From positions 1,550,001 through 1,614,000 of the forward strand of contig CAVZRQ010000008.1 of assembly GCA_963777735.1 (NCBI GenBank): DNA of 64,000 bases, in the 5' to 3' direction. Of the stretch, positions 1 to 8,582 are shown one piece after another. Made by a program: the position numbers and the translations under genes. Source of the stretch: ZC4RG30 sp963777735. GTDB taxonomy: Bacteria > Pseudomonadota > Gammaproteobacteria > Steroidobacterales > Steroidobacteraceae. The notes below the pieces were generated by a model that was not told where the DNA came from, searched no databases, and saw only the letters and a list, made by a program, of their open reading frames with translations. Positions within the stretch are counted from its first letter, which is position 1, and each line of letters opens with the position of its first letter.

Positions 1-1050
1 ATCTTCAATTACGAACGCCACGAAGTGCGCAGCTTCCTGCTGGCCAGCGCCTGCTTCTGGCTGGAGAACTTCCACTTCGACGGCCTGCGCGTGGATGCGG
101 TCGCATCGATGCTTTACCTGGATTTCGGGCGGGGCACGAACTACGTGCCGAACCAGTACGGCGGGCGCGAGAATCTGGAGGCGATCGATTTTCTGCGCAC
201 CTTGAATAGCGTGACTCATCTACGGGCACCCGGCACGGTGATCATGGCCGAGGAATCCACCGACTGGCCGCAGGTGAGCCGCCCGGTCGACACCGGCGGC
301 CTCGGCTTCTCGATGAAGTGGAACATGGGCTGGATGCACGACACGCTGGGCTACTTCAAGCAGGACCCACTCTGGCGCAAGCATCATCAGGACAGCCTCA
401 CCTTCGCGATGATGTATGCCTACACCGAGAACTTCATCCTGCCGCTGTCGCATGACGAAGTGGTGCATCTGAAGCGCTCACTGCTCGGCCGCATGCCGGG
501 CGATCGCTGGCAGCAGCTGGCGAACCTGCGCCTGATGTTCACCTACATGTGGACGCTGCCGGGCAAGAAGCTGCTGTTCATGGGCGGCGAGTTCGCGCAT
601 CCCTGGGAATGGGATTTCCACGTGGCGCTGCCCTGGTATCTGCTGGAGCACGCCGAACATCGCGGCATGCAGCAGCTGGTGGGCGACCTCAACCGCGTCT
701 ATGTGCACGAGCCGGCCATGCACCGGCACGACTTCGAGCCGGAAGGTTTCCACTGGATCGACTGCAGCGACCGCGAACAATCCGTGCTCGCCTTCCTGCG
801 GCTGGGCGGCACCCAGAAACTGGTGGTGGTGCTGAACTTCACGCCCGAGCCACGGCGCGGCTATCGCATCGGCGTTCCCGAAGCCGGCAGCTACCGCGTG
901 CTGCTGAACTCGGATTCCAGCCACTATGGCGGCGCGAACCTCGGCCACGCCATCAGCGTCGCCGACTCGACGCCCAGCCACGACCTGCCTTGTTCCCTGA
1001 CACTCGACCTGCCACCGCTGGCAGGCCTGATCCTCGTCAAAGACTCTTGA
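1..1050 (+). CDS. glgB: 1,4-alpha-glucan branching enzyme, C-terminal part (5' end outside window)
   Basis: Glycogen branching enzyme: cuts alpha-1,4-glucan chains and rejoins them as alpha-1,6 branches in the cytoplasm. The frame is open from base 1, so the N-terminal carbohydrate-binding and early barrel part lies outside; about 349 residues are visible. All three GH13 catalytic acids are in this part: the Asp nucleophile in GLRVDAV, the Glu acid/base in MAEEST and the third Asp in LSHDEVVH. The all-beta C-terminal domain follows and ends at a TGA at 1048-1050. It converges on the glucan phosphorylase gene, and the two coding regions overlap by 14 bases, so synthesis and breakdown of glycogen are neighbours. 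Confidence 0.95.
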   Translation: MFNYERHEVRSFLLASACFWLENFHFDGLRVDAVASMLYLDFGRGTNYVPNQYGGRENLEAIDFLRTLNSVTHLRAPGTVIMAEESTDWPQVSRPVDTGGLGFSMKWNMGWMHDTLGYFKQDPLWRKHHQDSLTFAMMYAYTENFILPLSHDEVVHLKRSLLGRMPGDRWQQLANLRLMFTYMWTLPGKKLLFMGGEFAHPWEWDFHVALPWYLLEHAEHRGMQQLVGDLNRVYVHEPAMHRHDFEPEGFHWIDCSDREQSVLAFLRLGGTQKLVVVLNFTPEPRRGYRIGVPEAGSYRVLLNSDSSHYGGANLGHAISVADSTPSHDLPCSLTLDLPPLAGLILVKDS

Positions 1051-3595
1051 GCAGCCCCATCTCCAGCGGATGCGTCAGCAGCGGATGCCAGGGATACAGG
1101 CGTACCTCCAGCTGGTACTGCCCGGTGCCTGGCGGAACTGCCGCAACTTCATAGGTAACCGAACCATCGGCAGCAACCGGTCCGGCCGCCGCGAACTCCG
1201 CGCGCCACTGACCCTTGGGCTGGCCATGACCGAATGAACACAGCGCGGCGGGCTCGAAGCGCGCATCGGGCAGCAGGCGTCGCGCCTTGAATTCCACGCG
1301 CAGATCGGCGGCCGTCAGACCGGCCAGCTGGATGCGCGCCTGCATGCGCAGCGGCGCAGCCGGATCCGCGCCCCGCGGCTCCTCGCGCACTTCCAGAATT
1401 CGCACGCCGTCCCAGCGCTCGCGCACCCGCTGCTTCCATTGCGCGAGCTGCTGCGCAGGCGCACCGGCATCCAGCAGCAGCTTCTGCGCGTGATTCGCCG
1501 TGGGCTGATACATCCCTGCGGAGTAATCGCTTACCACGCGCCGCATGTTGAAGCGCGGAATGACCGACGCCATCGCATGCCGGCAGCGGCGCACCCATTC
1601 CGGTGACAGCCCGCTGCTGTTGCGGCCGTAATAAAGCGGCACGGCCTCTTCCTCGATGGCATCGAGCATGGCCGCGCCATCCAGATAATCGCGCCGGCCT
1701 TCGTCCTGCGCATCGGCGCCTGGTATGCCCCAGCCGTTCTGGCCATCGAAGGCCTCCGCCCACCAGCCATCCAGGATCGAGAGATTCAGCCGGCCGTTGA
1801 TCGAGGCCTTGATGCCGGATGTACCACTGGCTTCCAGCGGCGCAATCGGATTGTTGAGCCACACGTCGACGCCGGTCACCAGCCAGCGCGCGAGCTGGAT
1901 GTCGTAATCCTCCAGGAACACGATGTGCCCTGCGAATTCAGGCTGCAGCATGACCTGCTTGATCTCGCGCAGCACCTGCTGCCCCGGCAGATCCGCCGGA
2001 TGCGCCTTGCCGGCGAACAGGAACAGCACCGGGCGATCCTCGTTCGATACCAGTTTCAACAGGCGCTCGCGGTCGCGCAGCAGCAGCGCGGCGCGCTTGT
2101 AGGTCGCGAAGCGCCGTGCAAAACCGAACGTAAGCACATTCGGATTGGCGGGATCGATCAGCCGCGTGATGTGCCGCAGTTGCGCGGGGCTCAGCCCCTT
2201 GCGACGGTATTCCTGCTCCAGGCGCGAACGTACGCCGGCGAGCATGCGCGATTTCACGTCCTGGGCCGTGGCCCAGAACGGCGCGTCCGGCATTTCATCG
2301 ACGGCTTTCCAGTATTCACCGTCGCAGAGCCGATCGCGCCACTCCGGCAGCCGCGCGTCGAGAAATTGCCCCCAGACGGAGGACAGGAACGTCGGCACAT
2401 GCACGCCGTTGGTCACATAGCCCACCGGATTTTCGGCGGCTGGAATCTGCGGCCAGTGATCACCGCAGAGCTGCGACGACACGATGCCATGGATGCGGCT
2501 GACGCCATTCACGCGGCGCGTGCCGTTCAGGGCCATGCGCGTCATGTTGAAGCGACCTTCCACGCCCGGCGCACGCCCGAGTTGCAGCAGCCGCTCCACG
2601 CCGAGCCCCATGGCGGCCGCCATGCCCGAGAAATGCTCGACGAACAGATGATCCGGAAACGCATCGTGCCCCGCGGCTACCGGTGTATGCGTCGTGAACA
2701 CACATTGTGCCGCCACGGCCTCGAGGCCGGCTTCGAAACCCAACCCCGCAGCCAGTTGTTCGCGCAGCAGCTCGATGGCAAGGAATGCCGCGTGCCCTTC
2801 ATTCATGTGCCAGACGGCAGGCGCGAGGCCCATCAACCGCAGCGCGCGCACACCACCGATGCCGAGCACCATTTCCTGTTTCAGGCGATGCGCTTCGTCG
2901 CCGCCATACAGGCGGAACGTGATGTCGCGGTCCGCGTCGGAATTGCCTTCGACATTGGTATCGAGCAGGTAGACGCTGATGTGCCCGACCTTTGCCACCC
3001 AGAGGCGTGCGTTGACCTGGCGCCCGGCGATCGGCACCTGCACCACCAGCCAGTTGCCACGCGCATCGCGCACCGGCTCGACGGGCAGGTCGCGCGGGTC
3101 CACATCCCGGTAGCCGGCATGCTGGGTGCCATCACTGTCCACGGCCTGCGAGAAATAGCCCTGCCGGTACAGCAGACCCACGGCGATGAAATTCAGCTGT
3201 TCGTCACTGGCTGCCTTGCAATGGTCTCCCGCCAGGATGCCGAGGCCACCGGAATAGATCGGAAAGCTTTCGTGAAAGCCGTATTCAGCGCAGAAGTACG
3301 CCACCAGCGGACGGCCATTGGGCAAGTGCTGCGACTGGTAACGATCGTAGTTGGCGAGCGCCTCGTGATAGCGGCGCAGGTATTCAGGGTCTGTGGCCGC
3401 AGCATCGAGCGCCGCCTGACTCACACAGCGCAGCAGCAGCCGCGGATTCGAATGCGTCTCGCGCCACAGGTTCTGGTCGAGGTCTTCGAACAGCGCGCGC
3501 GTGGGTCGATGCCAGCTGTAGGAAAGATTGCTGGCCAGTTCGGAAAGACGGCCCAGGGCCGCAGGGATGACGGGTGAAATTTCAATAAGTTGCAT
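1037..3595 (-). CDS. glgP: Alpha-glucan phosphorylase (DUF3417 type)
   Basis: Phosphorolytic release of glucose-1-phosphate from glycogen or maltodextrin in the cytoplasm. About 852 residues, the usual size for the bacterial phosphorylase subfamily with an N-terminal DUF3417 region (SNLSYSWHRPTRALF near residues 20-35). The middle carries EYGFHESFPIYSGGLG, and the C-terminal catalytic half carries EASGTSGIKASINGRL, whose Lys is the expected pyridoxal-phosphate lysine. I start at the ATG at 3593-3595 (MQLIEISP), because the in-frame extension upstream has no family similarity; a GGAGG lies 13 bases upstream. It faces glgB tail to tail with a short overlap. Confidence 0.94.
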   Translation of the reverse strand: MQLIEISPVIPAALGRLSELASNLSYSWHRPTRALFEDLDQNLWRETHSNPRLLLRCVSQAALDAAATDPEYLRRYHEALANYDRYQSQHLPNGRPLVAYFCAEYGFHESFPIYSGGLGILAGDHCKAASDEQLNFIAVGLLYRQGYFSQAVDSDGTQHAGYRDVDPRDLPVEPVRDARGNWLVVQVPIAGRQVNARLWVAKVGHISVYLLDTNVEGNSDADRDITFRLYGGDEAHRLKQEMVLGIGGVRALRLMGLAPAVWHMNEGHAAFLAIELLREQLAAGLGFEAGLEAVAAQCVFTTHTPVAAGHDAFPDHLFVEHFSGMAAAMGLGVERLLQLGRAPGVEGRFNMTRMALNGTRRVNGVSRIHGIVSSQLCGDHWPQIPAAENPVGYVTNGVHVPTFLSSVWGQFLDARLPEWRDRLCDGEYWKAVDEMPDAPFWATAQDVKSRMLAGVRSRLEQEYRRKGLSPAQLRHITRLIDPANPNVLTFGFARRFATYKRAALLLRDRERLLKLVSNEDRPVLFLFAGKAHPADLPGQQVLREIKQVMLQPEFAGHIVFLEDYDIQLARWLVTGVDVWLNNPIAPLEASGTSGIKASINGRLNLSILDGWWAEAFDGQNGWGIPGADAQDEGRRDYLDGAAMLDAIEEEAVPLYYGRNSSGLSPEWVRRCRHAMASVIPRFNMRRVVSDYSAGMYQPTANHAQKLLLDAGAPAQQLAQWKQRVRERWDGVRILEVREEPRGADPAAPLRMQARIQLAGLTAADLRVEFKARRLLPDARFEPAALCSFGHGQPKGQWRAEFAAAGPVAADGSVTYEVAAVPPGTGQYQLEVRLYPWHPLLTHPLEMGLLKSL

Positions 3596-3679
3596 GCCGG
3601 GAGTGTAGCCTCCAGGTGGCCGTCTGCCCTGCGAATCGCCGCGCACTTTCGAAGGCTCCTCAAGCTAGACTCTGCGCCC

Positions 3680-4297
3680 ATGCCCCTGCCGCCCCGACCC
3701 TCCCGCCGCATGCTGACCACGCTCCTGACTGCACTGGGGGCCGGCGCTTGTGCCCAGAGCCAGCCGGATGTCGGCGCATTGTCCACGTTGTCACCTGCAA
3801 CGGGCTGCCTCGAAGCCGGTGACGGCGCACTGCAGGCCCAACTGCGCGGCGCAATGGAAGCCGACCTGTCCTGGAAAGATGCCGAGATGCAATGCGAAGG
3901 CGGCATGCGTCCGGACGGCAAGGGAGTCCGCATCACGATTGCCGGGCCTTTGCCTGTGCTGCCCGCACAGTCGGCGGCGGCGTCGGACTCGCAAGCCGCG
4001 CTGCGCTTCATCTTCGGCATCGACCTGCAGGATACCGCCAGCGGTGCTGCGCAAGCCCTGCCCACCAACCTCACCGTGATCGTCGAAGGCGCCCAGCTGC
4101 TCTACGCCACTCGCGGCGATGACAAGTGCGCCGTCGAGACACTGGAGCGGACACCGCTGGCTGGCGATGCGAAGCTCGAGCGCGTGAGCGTGCGCGGCTA
4201 CTGCACGGGCCCCGCTTCGGACCTCGCCGGCACTTCTCGACTGTTCGTTCCGACATTCTCGTTCACCGCGCTGCTGAACACCGGAGGTGATCCATGA
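3680..4297 (+). CDS. Exported protein of unknown function (possible lipoprotein)
   Basis: About 205 residues. The N-terminus reads MPLPPRPSRRMLTTLLTAL and then GAGAC, a signal peptide with a twin-arginine-like SRRML and a possible but imperfect lipobox at the Cys. The rest is a soluble Ala/Gly-rich domain with five or so scattered cysteines, which would suit a periplasmic disulfide-bonded protein. I do not recognise the family. Its stop overlaps the next start (ATGA at 4294-4297), so it is translationally coupled to the DUF192 protein. The start could instead be the ATG at 3710. It diverges from glgP across an 84-base gap. Confidence 0.7.
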   Translation: MPLPPRPSRRMLTTLLTALGAGACAQSQPDVGALSTLSPATGCLEAGDGALQAQLRGAMEADLSWKDAEMQCEGGMRPDGKGVRITIAGPLPVLPAQSAAASDSQAALRFIFGIDLQDTASGAAQALPTNLTVIVEGAQLLYATRGDDKCAVETLERTPLAGDAKLERVSVRGYCTGPASDLAGTSRLFVPTFSFTALLNTGGDP

Positions 4298-4785
4298 TGC
4301 GCCTGCTGCTTTGCCTGGTCCTGCTCTCCGGTGCAATGCCCGCGTGTGCAGCACAGCCCCCTGCATCCGCGGCTTTCCAGCCCGCACAGCTGCGCGACTT
4401 TCCGCGCAGCCAGCTCACCATCGAACGAAGTGGTGGCCGCGACACATTCCAGATCTGGCTGGCCGAGACCCCTGCGCAGCAGGAACAGGGGCTTATGTGG
4501 TTGCGTCAGTTGCCGGCCGACTACGGCATGTTGTTTCTGCTGGGACAGCCTCGCCCCATGACCATGTGGATGAAGAACACCTACGTGTCGCTGGACATGC
4601 TCTTCGTGACGAGCAACGGCCGCATCTCGCATATCGCACATCGCACCACGCCGCTGTCCGAGACCATCGTTTCTTCCAATGGCGAAGTGTCTGCGGTGCT
4701 GGAGATCGCCGCAGGAGAAGCCAAGCGTCGCGGCATTGCTGTAGGAGATCGCCTACTGCATCAGGCGTTCAACGGGAATCGCTGA
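4294..4785 (+). CDS. DUF192 family exported protein
   Basis: 163 residues with an N-terminal signal peptide (MMRLLLCLVLLSGAMPACA) followed by a single DUF192 domain. Family hallmarks visible are QGLMWLRQLPADYGMLFLL, the MTMWMKNTYVSLDMLF core and the AVLEIAAGEA turn. DUF192 proteins are small secreted or periplasmic beta-rich proteins with no agreed biochemical role, so I assign only the family. A strong ribosome site (GGAGGTGA, 4283-4290) lies inside the end of the upstream gene, and the start overlaps its stop by four bases, which supports one transcription unit. Confidence 0.88.
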   Translation: MMRLLLCLVLLSGAMPACAAQPPASAAFQPAQLRDFPRSQLTIERSGGRDTFQIWLAETPAQQEQGLMWLRQLPADYGMLFLLGQPRPMTMWMKNTYVSLDMLFVTSNGRISHIAHRTTPLSETIVSSNGEVSAVLEIAAGEAKRRGIAVGDRLLHQAFNGNR

Positions 4786-4893
4786 AGAGATGCTGTGGCA
4801 CGGAAACAACGGATTGATCGGAACATTGGTTTTAGTTCCCCGAAACCAGTAGCATTCGCGCCATCCCACCTGTGGGTATTTGAGGAAAAAACT

Positions 4894-5985
4894 ATGAAAA
4901 GATCATTGCTGACGCTTGCCGTATCGGCTGCGCTGCTGGGTGCAGCGGGAGCTGCCCATGCCGGCACCGATGTCGGCCAGTGGACTCTTGGCGCCGGTGG
5001 CATGTACACCTGGACCGACAAGACCCGCGGCCTCGACGACGACATGGGGTTCAATTACACGCTCGGATATGCAATGTCCGAAAAGTGGGATTTCAACCTG
5101 AATGCGTTCTCGGGCAACCACGATCAGATTGGCGCTTCGTGGGACCACGAGATCAAGGGCATGACCTTCGACTTCAATCGCGTCTACAACCGCGATGCAC
5201 GCTTCAGCCCTTACCTGGTGTTCGGTGCCGGCATCGTTGACCAGTTCCGTCCCAGCGATGCCGACAAGGAAGTGGCTGCCAAGCTCGGTGTCGGGTTCAC
5301 GAGCGACATCGCCAAGTTCAACAACACCAAGCTGCAGTTGAAGTCGGAAGTTGCTGCGCGCAACTCGATTGGCCGCAACATCACGGACATCGTGGCGACT
5401 GTCGGCCTGCAGCTGGCATTCGGTGCCGGCACGCCGGAACCGGTAGTGGCGCCTCCTCCTCCTCCTCCGCCACCACCACCACCGCCGCCTCCTCCTCCTC
5501 CGCGTCCGGTTGCGCCTCCGCCGCCGCCTCCGCCTCCGCCACCACCTCCTCCGGCCGATGACGATCGCGATGGTGTGGTGAACACGGCGGACCGTTGCCC
5601 TGCCACGCCGGCGGGTGATCGCGTCGACAGCAACGGCTGCAGCCTGCGTGCAACGCTGAGTGTGTTCTTCGATACCGACTCGGCAGTGCTGAAGTCGGAG
5701 TCGTTTGCAGAACTGGACAACATGGCCAAGTTCCTGGCTGATGTACCCAGCGCGCGCGGCATCGTGGAAGGCCACACCGACAGCGTTGGCACCGATGCTT
5801 ACAACATGGCGTTGTCGAATCGCCGTGCTGACGCGGTGAGCAAGTACCTCATCAGCAAGGGCATTGCTGCGGACCGTGTGCAGCCCAAGGGTTTTGGCGA
5901 GAGCCAGCCTGAAGGCGACAACAGCACGGTGGATGGCCGTACGCAGAACCGCCGCGTGGTGTTCGCCCGTACGGACGTGAAGTAA
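4894..5985 (+). CDS. OmpA-family outer membrane protein with polyproline hinge
   Basis: Outer-membrane beta-barrel joined to a peptidoglycan-binding domain; 363 residues. Signal peptide MKRSLLTLAVSAALLGAAGAAHA, then an N-terminal barrel (about residues 24-180). Next comes a hinge of 17 prolines, RPVA and 13 prolines (bases 5452-5553), then an acidic calcium-binding-type repeat (DDDRDGVVNTADRCP). The C-terminal OmpA domain has the diaminopimelate-binding pattern GHTDSVG and NRRADAV. I chose the ATG at 4894 because the signal peptide begins there and GAGGAAAA sits 6-12 bases upstream; the in-frame extension back to 4795 is non-coding in character. A strong terminator follows at 6034-6068. Confidence 0.95.
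   Translation: MKRSLLTLAVSAALLGAAGAAHAGTDVGQWTLGAGGMYTWTDKTRGLDDDMGFNYTLGYAMSEKWDFNLNAFSGNHDQIGASWDHEIKGMTFDFNRVYNRDARFSPYLVFGAGIVDQFRPSDADKEVAAKLGVGFTSDIAKFNNTKLQLKSEVAARNSIGRNITDIVATVGLQLAFGAGTPEPVVAPPPPPPPPPPPPPPPPPRPVAPPPPPPPPPPPPPADDDRDGVVNTADRCPATPAGDRVDSNGCSLRATLSVFFDTDSAVLKSESFAELDNMAKFLADVPSARGIVEGHTDSVGTDAYNMALSNRRADAVSKYLISKGIAADRVQPKGFGESQPEGDNSTVDGRTQNRRVVFARTDVK
5452..5553 (+). repeat. Proline-codon tract (CCN)n, two blocks
   Basis: Seventeen consecutive proline codons (5452-5502), then Arg-Pro-Val-Ala, then thirteen more (5515-5553). The third codon base varies among T, G and A, so this is not a pure trinucleotide repeat at DNA level although the first and second positions are all CC. 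It forms the periplasmic hinge of the OmpA-family protein. Confidence 0.97.
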
Positions 5986-6002
5986 GCGTCGATCTCACGC
6001 AG

Positions 6003-6020
6003 GTCCCGGTTCGCCGGGAC
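6003..6020 (+). other. UUCG-tetraloop hairpin in the 3' UTR of the OmpA-family gene
   Basis: GTCCCGG, loop TTCG, CCGGGAC: a seven-base perfect stem closed by a UUCG tetraloop, 17 bases after the stop codon. No T-run follows, so it is more likely an RNA-stabilising hairpin that precedes the true terminator. Confidence 0.6.
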
Positions 6021-6033
6021 TGCATGAAGAATC

Positions 6034-6068
6034 AAGGCCCGGCTGGCAACAGCCGGGCCTTTTCTTTT
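6034..6068 (+). terminator. Rho-independent terminator after the OmpA-family gene
   Basis: Perfect 12-base stem AAGGCCCGGCTG, loop GCAA, CAGCCGGGCCTT, directly followed by a T-rich run (TTCTTTT). It ends the OmpA transcript and lies just before the end of the convergent Feo operon. Confidence 0.92.
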
Positions 6069-6087
6069 GTATCCAGTGAAGTTCTGG

Positions 6088-6321
6088 TCAGTGTTTCGCG
6101 CAGGCAGCGCAGGCACTGCCACCCGCCGCGTCTGCGGCGATGCGGCCTGCTACGGCGGCGCGCCAGCGCGCGACCGGGCCAGCAGTATTCGCAGGCAGGC
6201 ATGCGAGCAAGGCCGCGAGGGCGCGCCACCGCAGCCGCGGCGTGAGCAGACGCCACACCGCAAACCCCGTGGCGCCCGCAACCAGCGCACCGACTATGAA
6301 CCACTGCAGCGCCGGACTCAT
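6088..6321 (-). CDS. Small FeoB-associated membrane protein with Cys-rich tail
   Basis: 77 residues starting MSPALQWFIVGALVAGATG: one N-terminal membrane segment, a basic Arg/Ala-rich middle and a short tail GGSACAACAKH with a CxxC pair. The start overlaps the FeoB stop by four bases (ATGA, 6318-6321), so it is the third gene of feoABX. Small membrane proteins with a terminal Cys motif after feoB are known in several lineages, and the CxxC suggests iron or redox contact, but I cannot name the function. It takes the place where enteric bacteria have FeoC, without resemblance to its winged helix. Confidence 0.75.
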   Translation of the reverse strand: MSPALQWFIVGALVAGATGFAVWRLLTPRLRWRALAALLACLPANTAGPVARWRAAVAGRIAADAAGGSACAACAKH

Positions 6322-8189
6322 GCCATCACCGCCAGCGCGATGCGATAGGTGATGAACGATGCCGCATAGGCCATCGCAAACAGATAGCCGGCCATGATCA
6401 GCGGATACCGCCAGGAATTGGTTTCGCGCTTCACTGTGGCCAGCGTCGAGAGGCACTGCGGCGCGAACACGAACCACGCCAGCAAAGAAAGTGCAGTCGG
6501 CAGACCCCAGCTGCCTGCGATCAATGGCGTGAGCGCCTCATGCACGTTATCGGCGCTGGCCGACAGCGCATACACGGTGCCCAATGCACCGACGGCCACT
6601 TCGCGGGCTGCAAGGCCAGGCACCAGCGCGATGGAAATCTGCCAGTTGAAACCGATCGGCTCGAAAACCACCTGCAGCGCACGGCCCACCATGCCGGCCA
6701 GACTGTAGTAAATCGGCTCACCCGTCGCGCCAGGAGGGGGCGCGGGATACGTACTGAGGAACCACAGCACGATCATCAGCGCGAGGATGATGGTGCCGAC
6801 CCGTGTCAGGAAGATGTGGGCCCGTTCCCACAGGCCGATCAGCAGATTGCGCAGATTCGGCCAGCGGTATTCCGGCAGTTCCATCAGCAGTGGGTGATAC
6901 GCGGATTTCATGGTGAAGCGCTTCATGACGAAGGCAACCGCCAGCGCGCCAATCACACCGAAGGCATACAGCGCGAACAGCACCAGCCCCTGCAGGTTGA
7001 ACACACCGAACTTCTGCGCCGGAATGAAGGCGCCGATCACCAGCGCGTAAACGGGCAGCCGCGCCGAGCAGGTCATGAGTGGCGCCAGCAAGATGGTGGC
7101 GAGCCGATCGCGCATGTTCGGAATGGTGCGCGCCGCCATGATGCCGGGGATGGCGCAGGCAAAAGAAGACAACAGCGGAATGAAGGCACGACCCGACAGT
7201 CCCACGCGGCCCATCAGCCGGTCGAGCAGGAAGGCCGCGCGCGGCAGATAGCCGCTGTCTTCCAGCAGCAGGATGAAGGTGAAGAGGATCAGGATCTGCG
7301 GCAGGAAGATCAGCACGCTGCCGATGCCGGCGATCACGCCGTCGACCAGCAGGCTGCGCAGAGGCCCTTTGGTCATGTTGTCCTGCAGCCATTGCCCGAT
7401 GGCACCGATGCCGCCGTCGATCATTTCCATGGGCAACGCGGCCCAGCTGAACACCGCCTGGAACATCAGGAACAGCACCAGCGCAAGCAGCACGGGACCT
7501 GCCACCGGATGCATCACGATGCGATCGATGCGCGCCAACGCGCGCACCCGCAGCGGCTCGCTGTAGCCCAGATCGGCAAGGATGCGTCGCACCTCGCGTT
7601 GCGTCGCTTCGATTTCCTCGCGACGCAAAGGGCTCCAGCGCACCACGGCCCGCTCCGATGCGGTTGGCAACTGCGCGAGCGCCGCCAGCAGCTGTCGCTC
7701 GCCACCGGATTGCACGGCAATCGTCTCCACCACCGGGCAACCCAGCAGCGCAGAAAGCTTCGCCGGATCCACATTCATGCCGCGCTGCCGCGCGATGTCG
7801 CTGAGGTTCAGCGCGACGATCATCGGCCGCCCGAGGCGCAGCAACTCCAGCGACAGCCTTAGCCCCAGCCGCAGGTTGGTGGCGTCCACCACATTGACGA
7901 TGACATCCGGAACGTCTTCACCCTGGAAGCGACCCAGCACCACATCCCGCGTGATCGCTTCATCCAGCGTGGCTGCAGCGAGGCTGTAGGTACCGGGCAG
8001 ATCGAACACACGATAACTGCGACCGGAGGTCGCGTCGGTGCATTGGCCTTCCTTGCGCTCGACCGTGACACCGGCGTAGTTGGCCACGTGCTGCCGGCTG
8101 CCGGTCAGTCGATTGAACAGCGCCGTCTTGCCGCAGTTGGGCACACCGACCAGCGCAATGCGCAACCGGGCGTCCGCGACTTCGCTCAC
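6318..8189 (-). CDS. feoB: Ferrous iron transport protein B
   Basis: Inner-membrane Fe(II) transporter with an N-terminal GTPase; 623 residues, on the short side for the family. The G domain shows G1 GVPNCGKT near residue 15, a switch region NYAGVTVERKEG, G3 DLPGTYSL and NLSD as the G4 motif, followed by a helical linker. From about residue 230 come the paired gate repeats with many membrane helices; the Cys-containing segments SSFACAIPG and TCSARLPVY line the presumed Fe(II) path. It overlaps feoA by ATGA (8186-8189) and the small Cys-rich gene by ATGA (6318-6321), which indicates one operon. Confidence 0.97.
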   Translation of the reverse strand: MSEVADARLRIALVGVPNCGKTALFNRLTGSRQHVANYAGVTVERKEGQCTDATSGRSYRVFDLPGTYSLAAATLDEAITRDVVLGRFQGEDVPDVIVNVVDATNLRLGLRLSLELLRLGRPMIVALNLSDIARQRGMNVDPAKLSALLGCPVVETIAVQSGGERQLLAALAQLPTASERAVVRWSPLRREEIEATQREVRRILADLGYSEPLRVRALARIDRIVMHPVAGPVLLALVLFLMFQAVFSWAALPMEMIDGGIGAIGQWLQDNMTKGPLRSLLVDGVIAGIGSVLIFLPQILILFTFILLLEDSGYLPRAAFLLDRLMGRVGLSGRAFIPLLSSFACAIPGIMAARTIPNMRDRLATILLAPLMTCSARLPVYALVIGAFIPAQKFGVFNLQGLVLFALYAFGVIGALAVAFVMKRFTMKSAYHPLLMELPEYRWPNLRNLLIGLWERAHIFLTRVGTIILALMIVLWFLSTYPAPPPGATGEPIYYSLAGMVGRALQVVFEPIGFNWQISIALVPGLAAREVAVGALGTVYALSASADNVHEALTPLIAGSWGLPTALSLLAWFVFAPQCLSTLATVKRETNSWRYPLIMAGYLFAMAYAASFITYRIALAVMA

Positions 8190-8491
8190 GGCTCCACCGA
8201 CACCAGGATGGAACGCGCCTCGCGCCTTCGCAAGGCAAAGCAGCTGCCGCCGATGCGCACGGCCAGTGGATCGCCACCTGGCCGCGATTCGGCCACGATT
8301 TCGAAGCGCTCGCCGGGCACGAAGCCGATTTCGATCAGCCGCATCACCACCGTGGCGCCGGTCTCGTCATCCAGCACGGCTCCATCCTCCCGCACGCCGG
8401 TTACGGTGCCGCGGGCACCGATGTGCAGGTCGGACAGCGAGACTTCGGGCAGGCCGGTTGCGGAAGGCGAAATTGTTGTCAAGGCAGTCAA
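8186..8491 (-). CDS. feoA: Ferrous iron transport protein A
   Basis: Small cytoplasmic SH3-like partner of FeoB; about 101 residues with the FeoA core RLIEIGFVPGERFEIV and GDPLAVRIGGSCFALRR. The frame has no suitable ATG: the codon at 8489-8491 is TTG and I see no in-frame ATG upstream before the neighbouring gene, so a TTG start is likely. It overlaps the feoB start by four bases. A Fur-box-like sequence lies about 30 bases upstream (8522-8540), fitting iron repression of the operon. Confidence 0.93.
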   Translation of the reverse strand: MTALTTISPSATGLPEVSLSDLHIGARGTVTGVREDGAVLDDETGATVVMRLIEIGFVPGERFEIVAESRPGGDPLAVRIGGSCFALRRREARSILVSVEP

Positions 8492-8521
8492 ATAGGTTGA
8501 GGCGCCCTTCTTAAGGCGACC

Positions 8522-8540
8522 TTAATGAGAATCGATTGCA
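8522..8540. promoter_or_regulatory. Candidate Fur box upstream of feoA
   Basis: The segment contains AATGAGAATCGATTGCA. It resembles the 19-base Fur consensus (inverted GATAAT-type hexamers around an A/T centre), with AATGA-AATC on the left and GATT on the right. It lies 31 bases upstream of the TTG start of feoA, where a promoter would be. Matched by eye only. Confidence 0.5.
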
Positions 8541-8582
8541 TCAAGATACTCGATCGGGCAATCCGGCGCCACGTGCCAGGCC

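Noticed and set aside
1925..3577. 550-codon open frame opposite glgP
   Set aside because: Antisense shadow with low-complexity His/Arg/Gln composition and no family match; glgP motifs are complete on the other strand.
5452..5553. CRISPR or tandem DNA repeat
   Set aside because: It is a proline-coding tract inside an intact OmpA-family gene, with no spacers.
6540..7862. 440-codon open frame opposite feoB
   Set aside because: Same reasoning: FeoB is complete on the minus strand and the plus-strand translation is Gln/His/Arg-rich without a fold.
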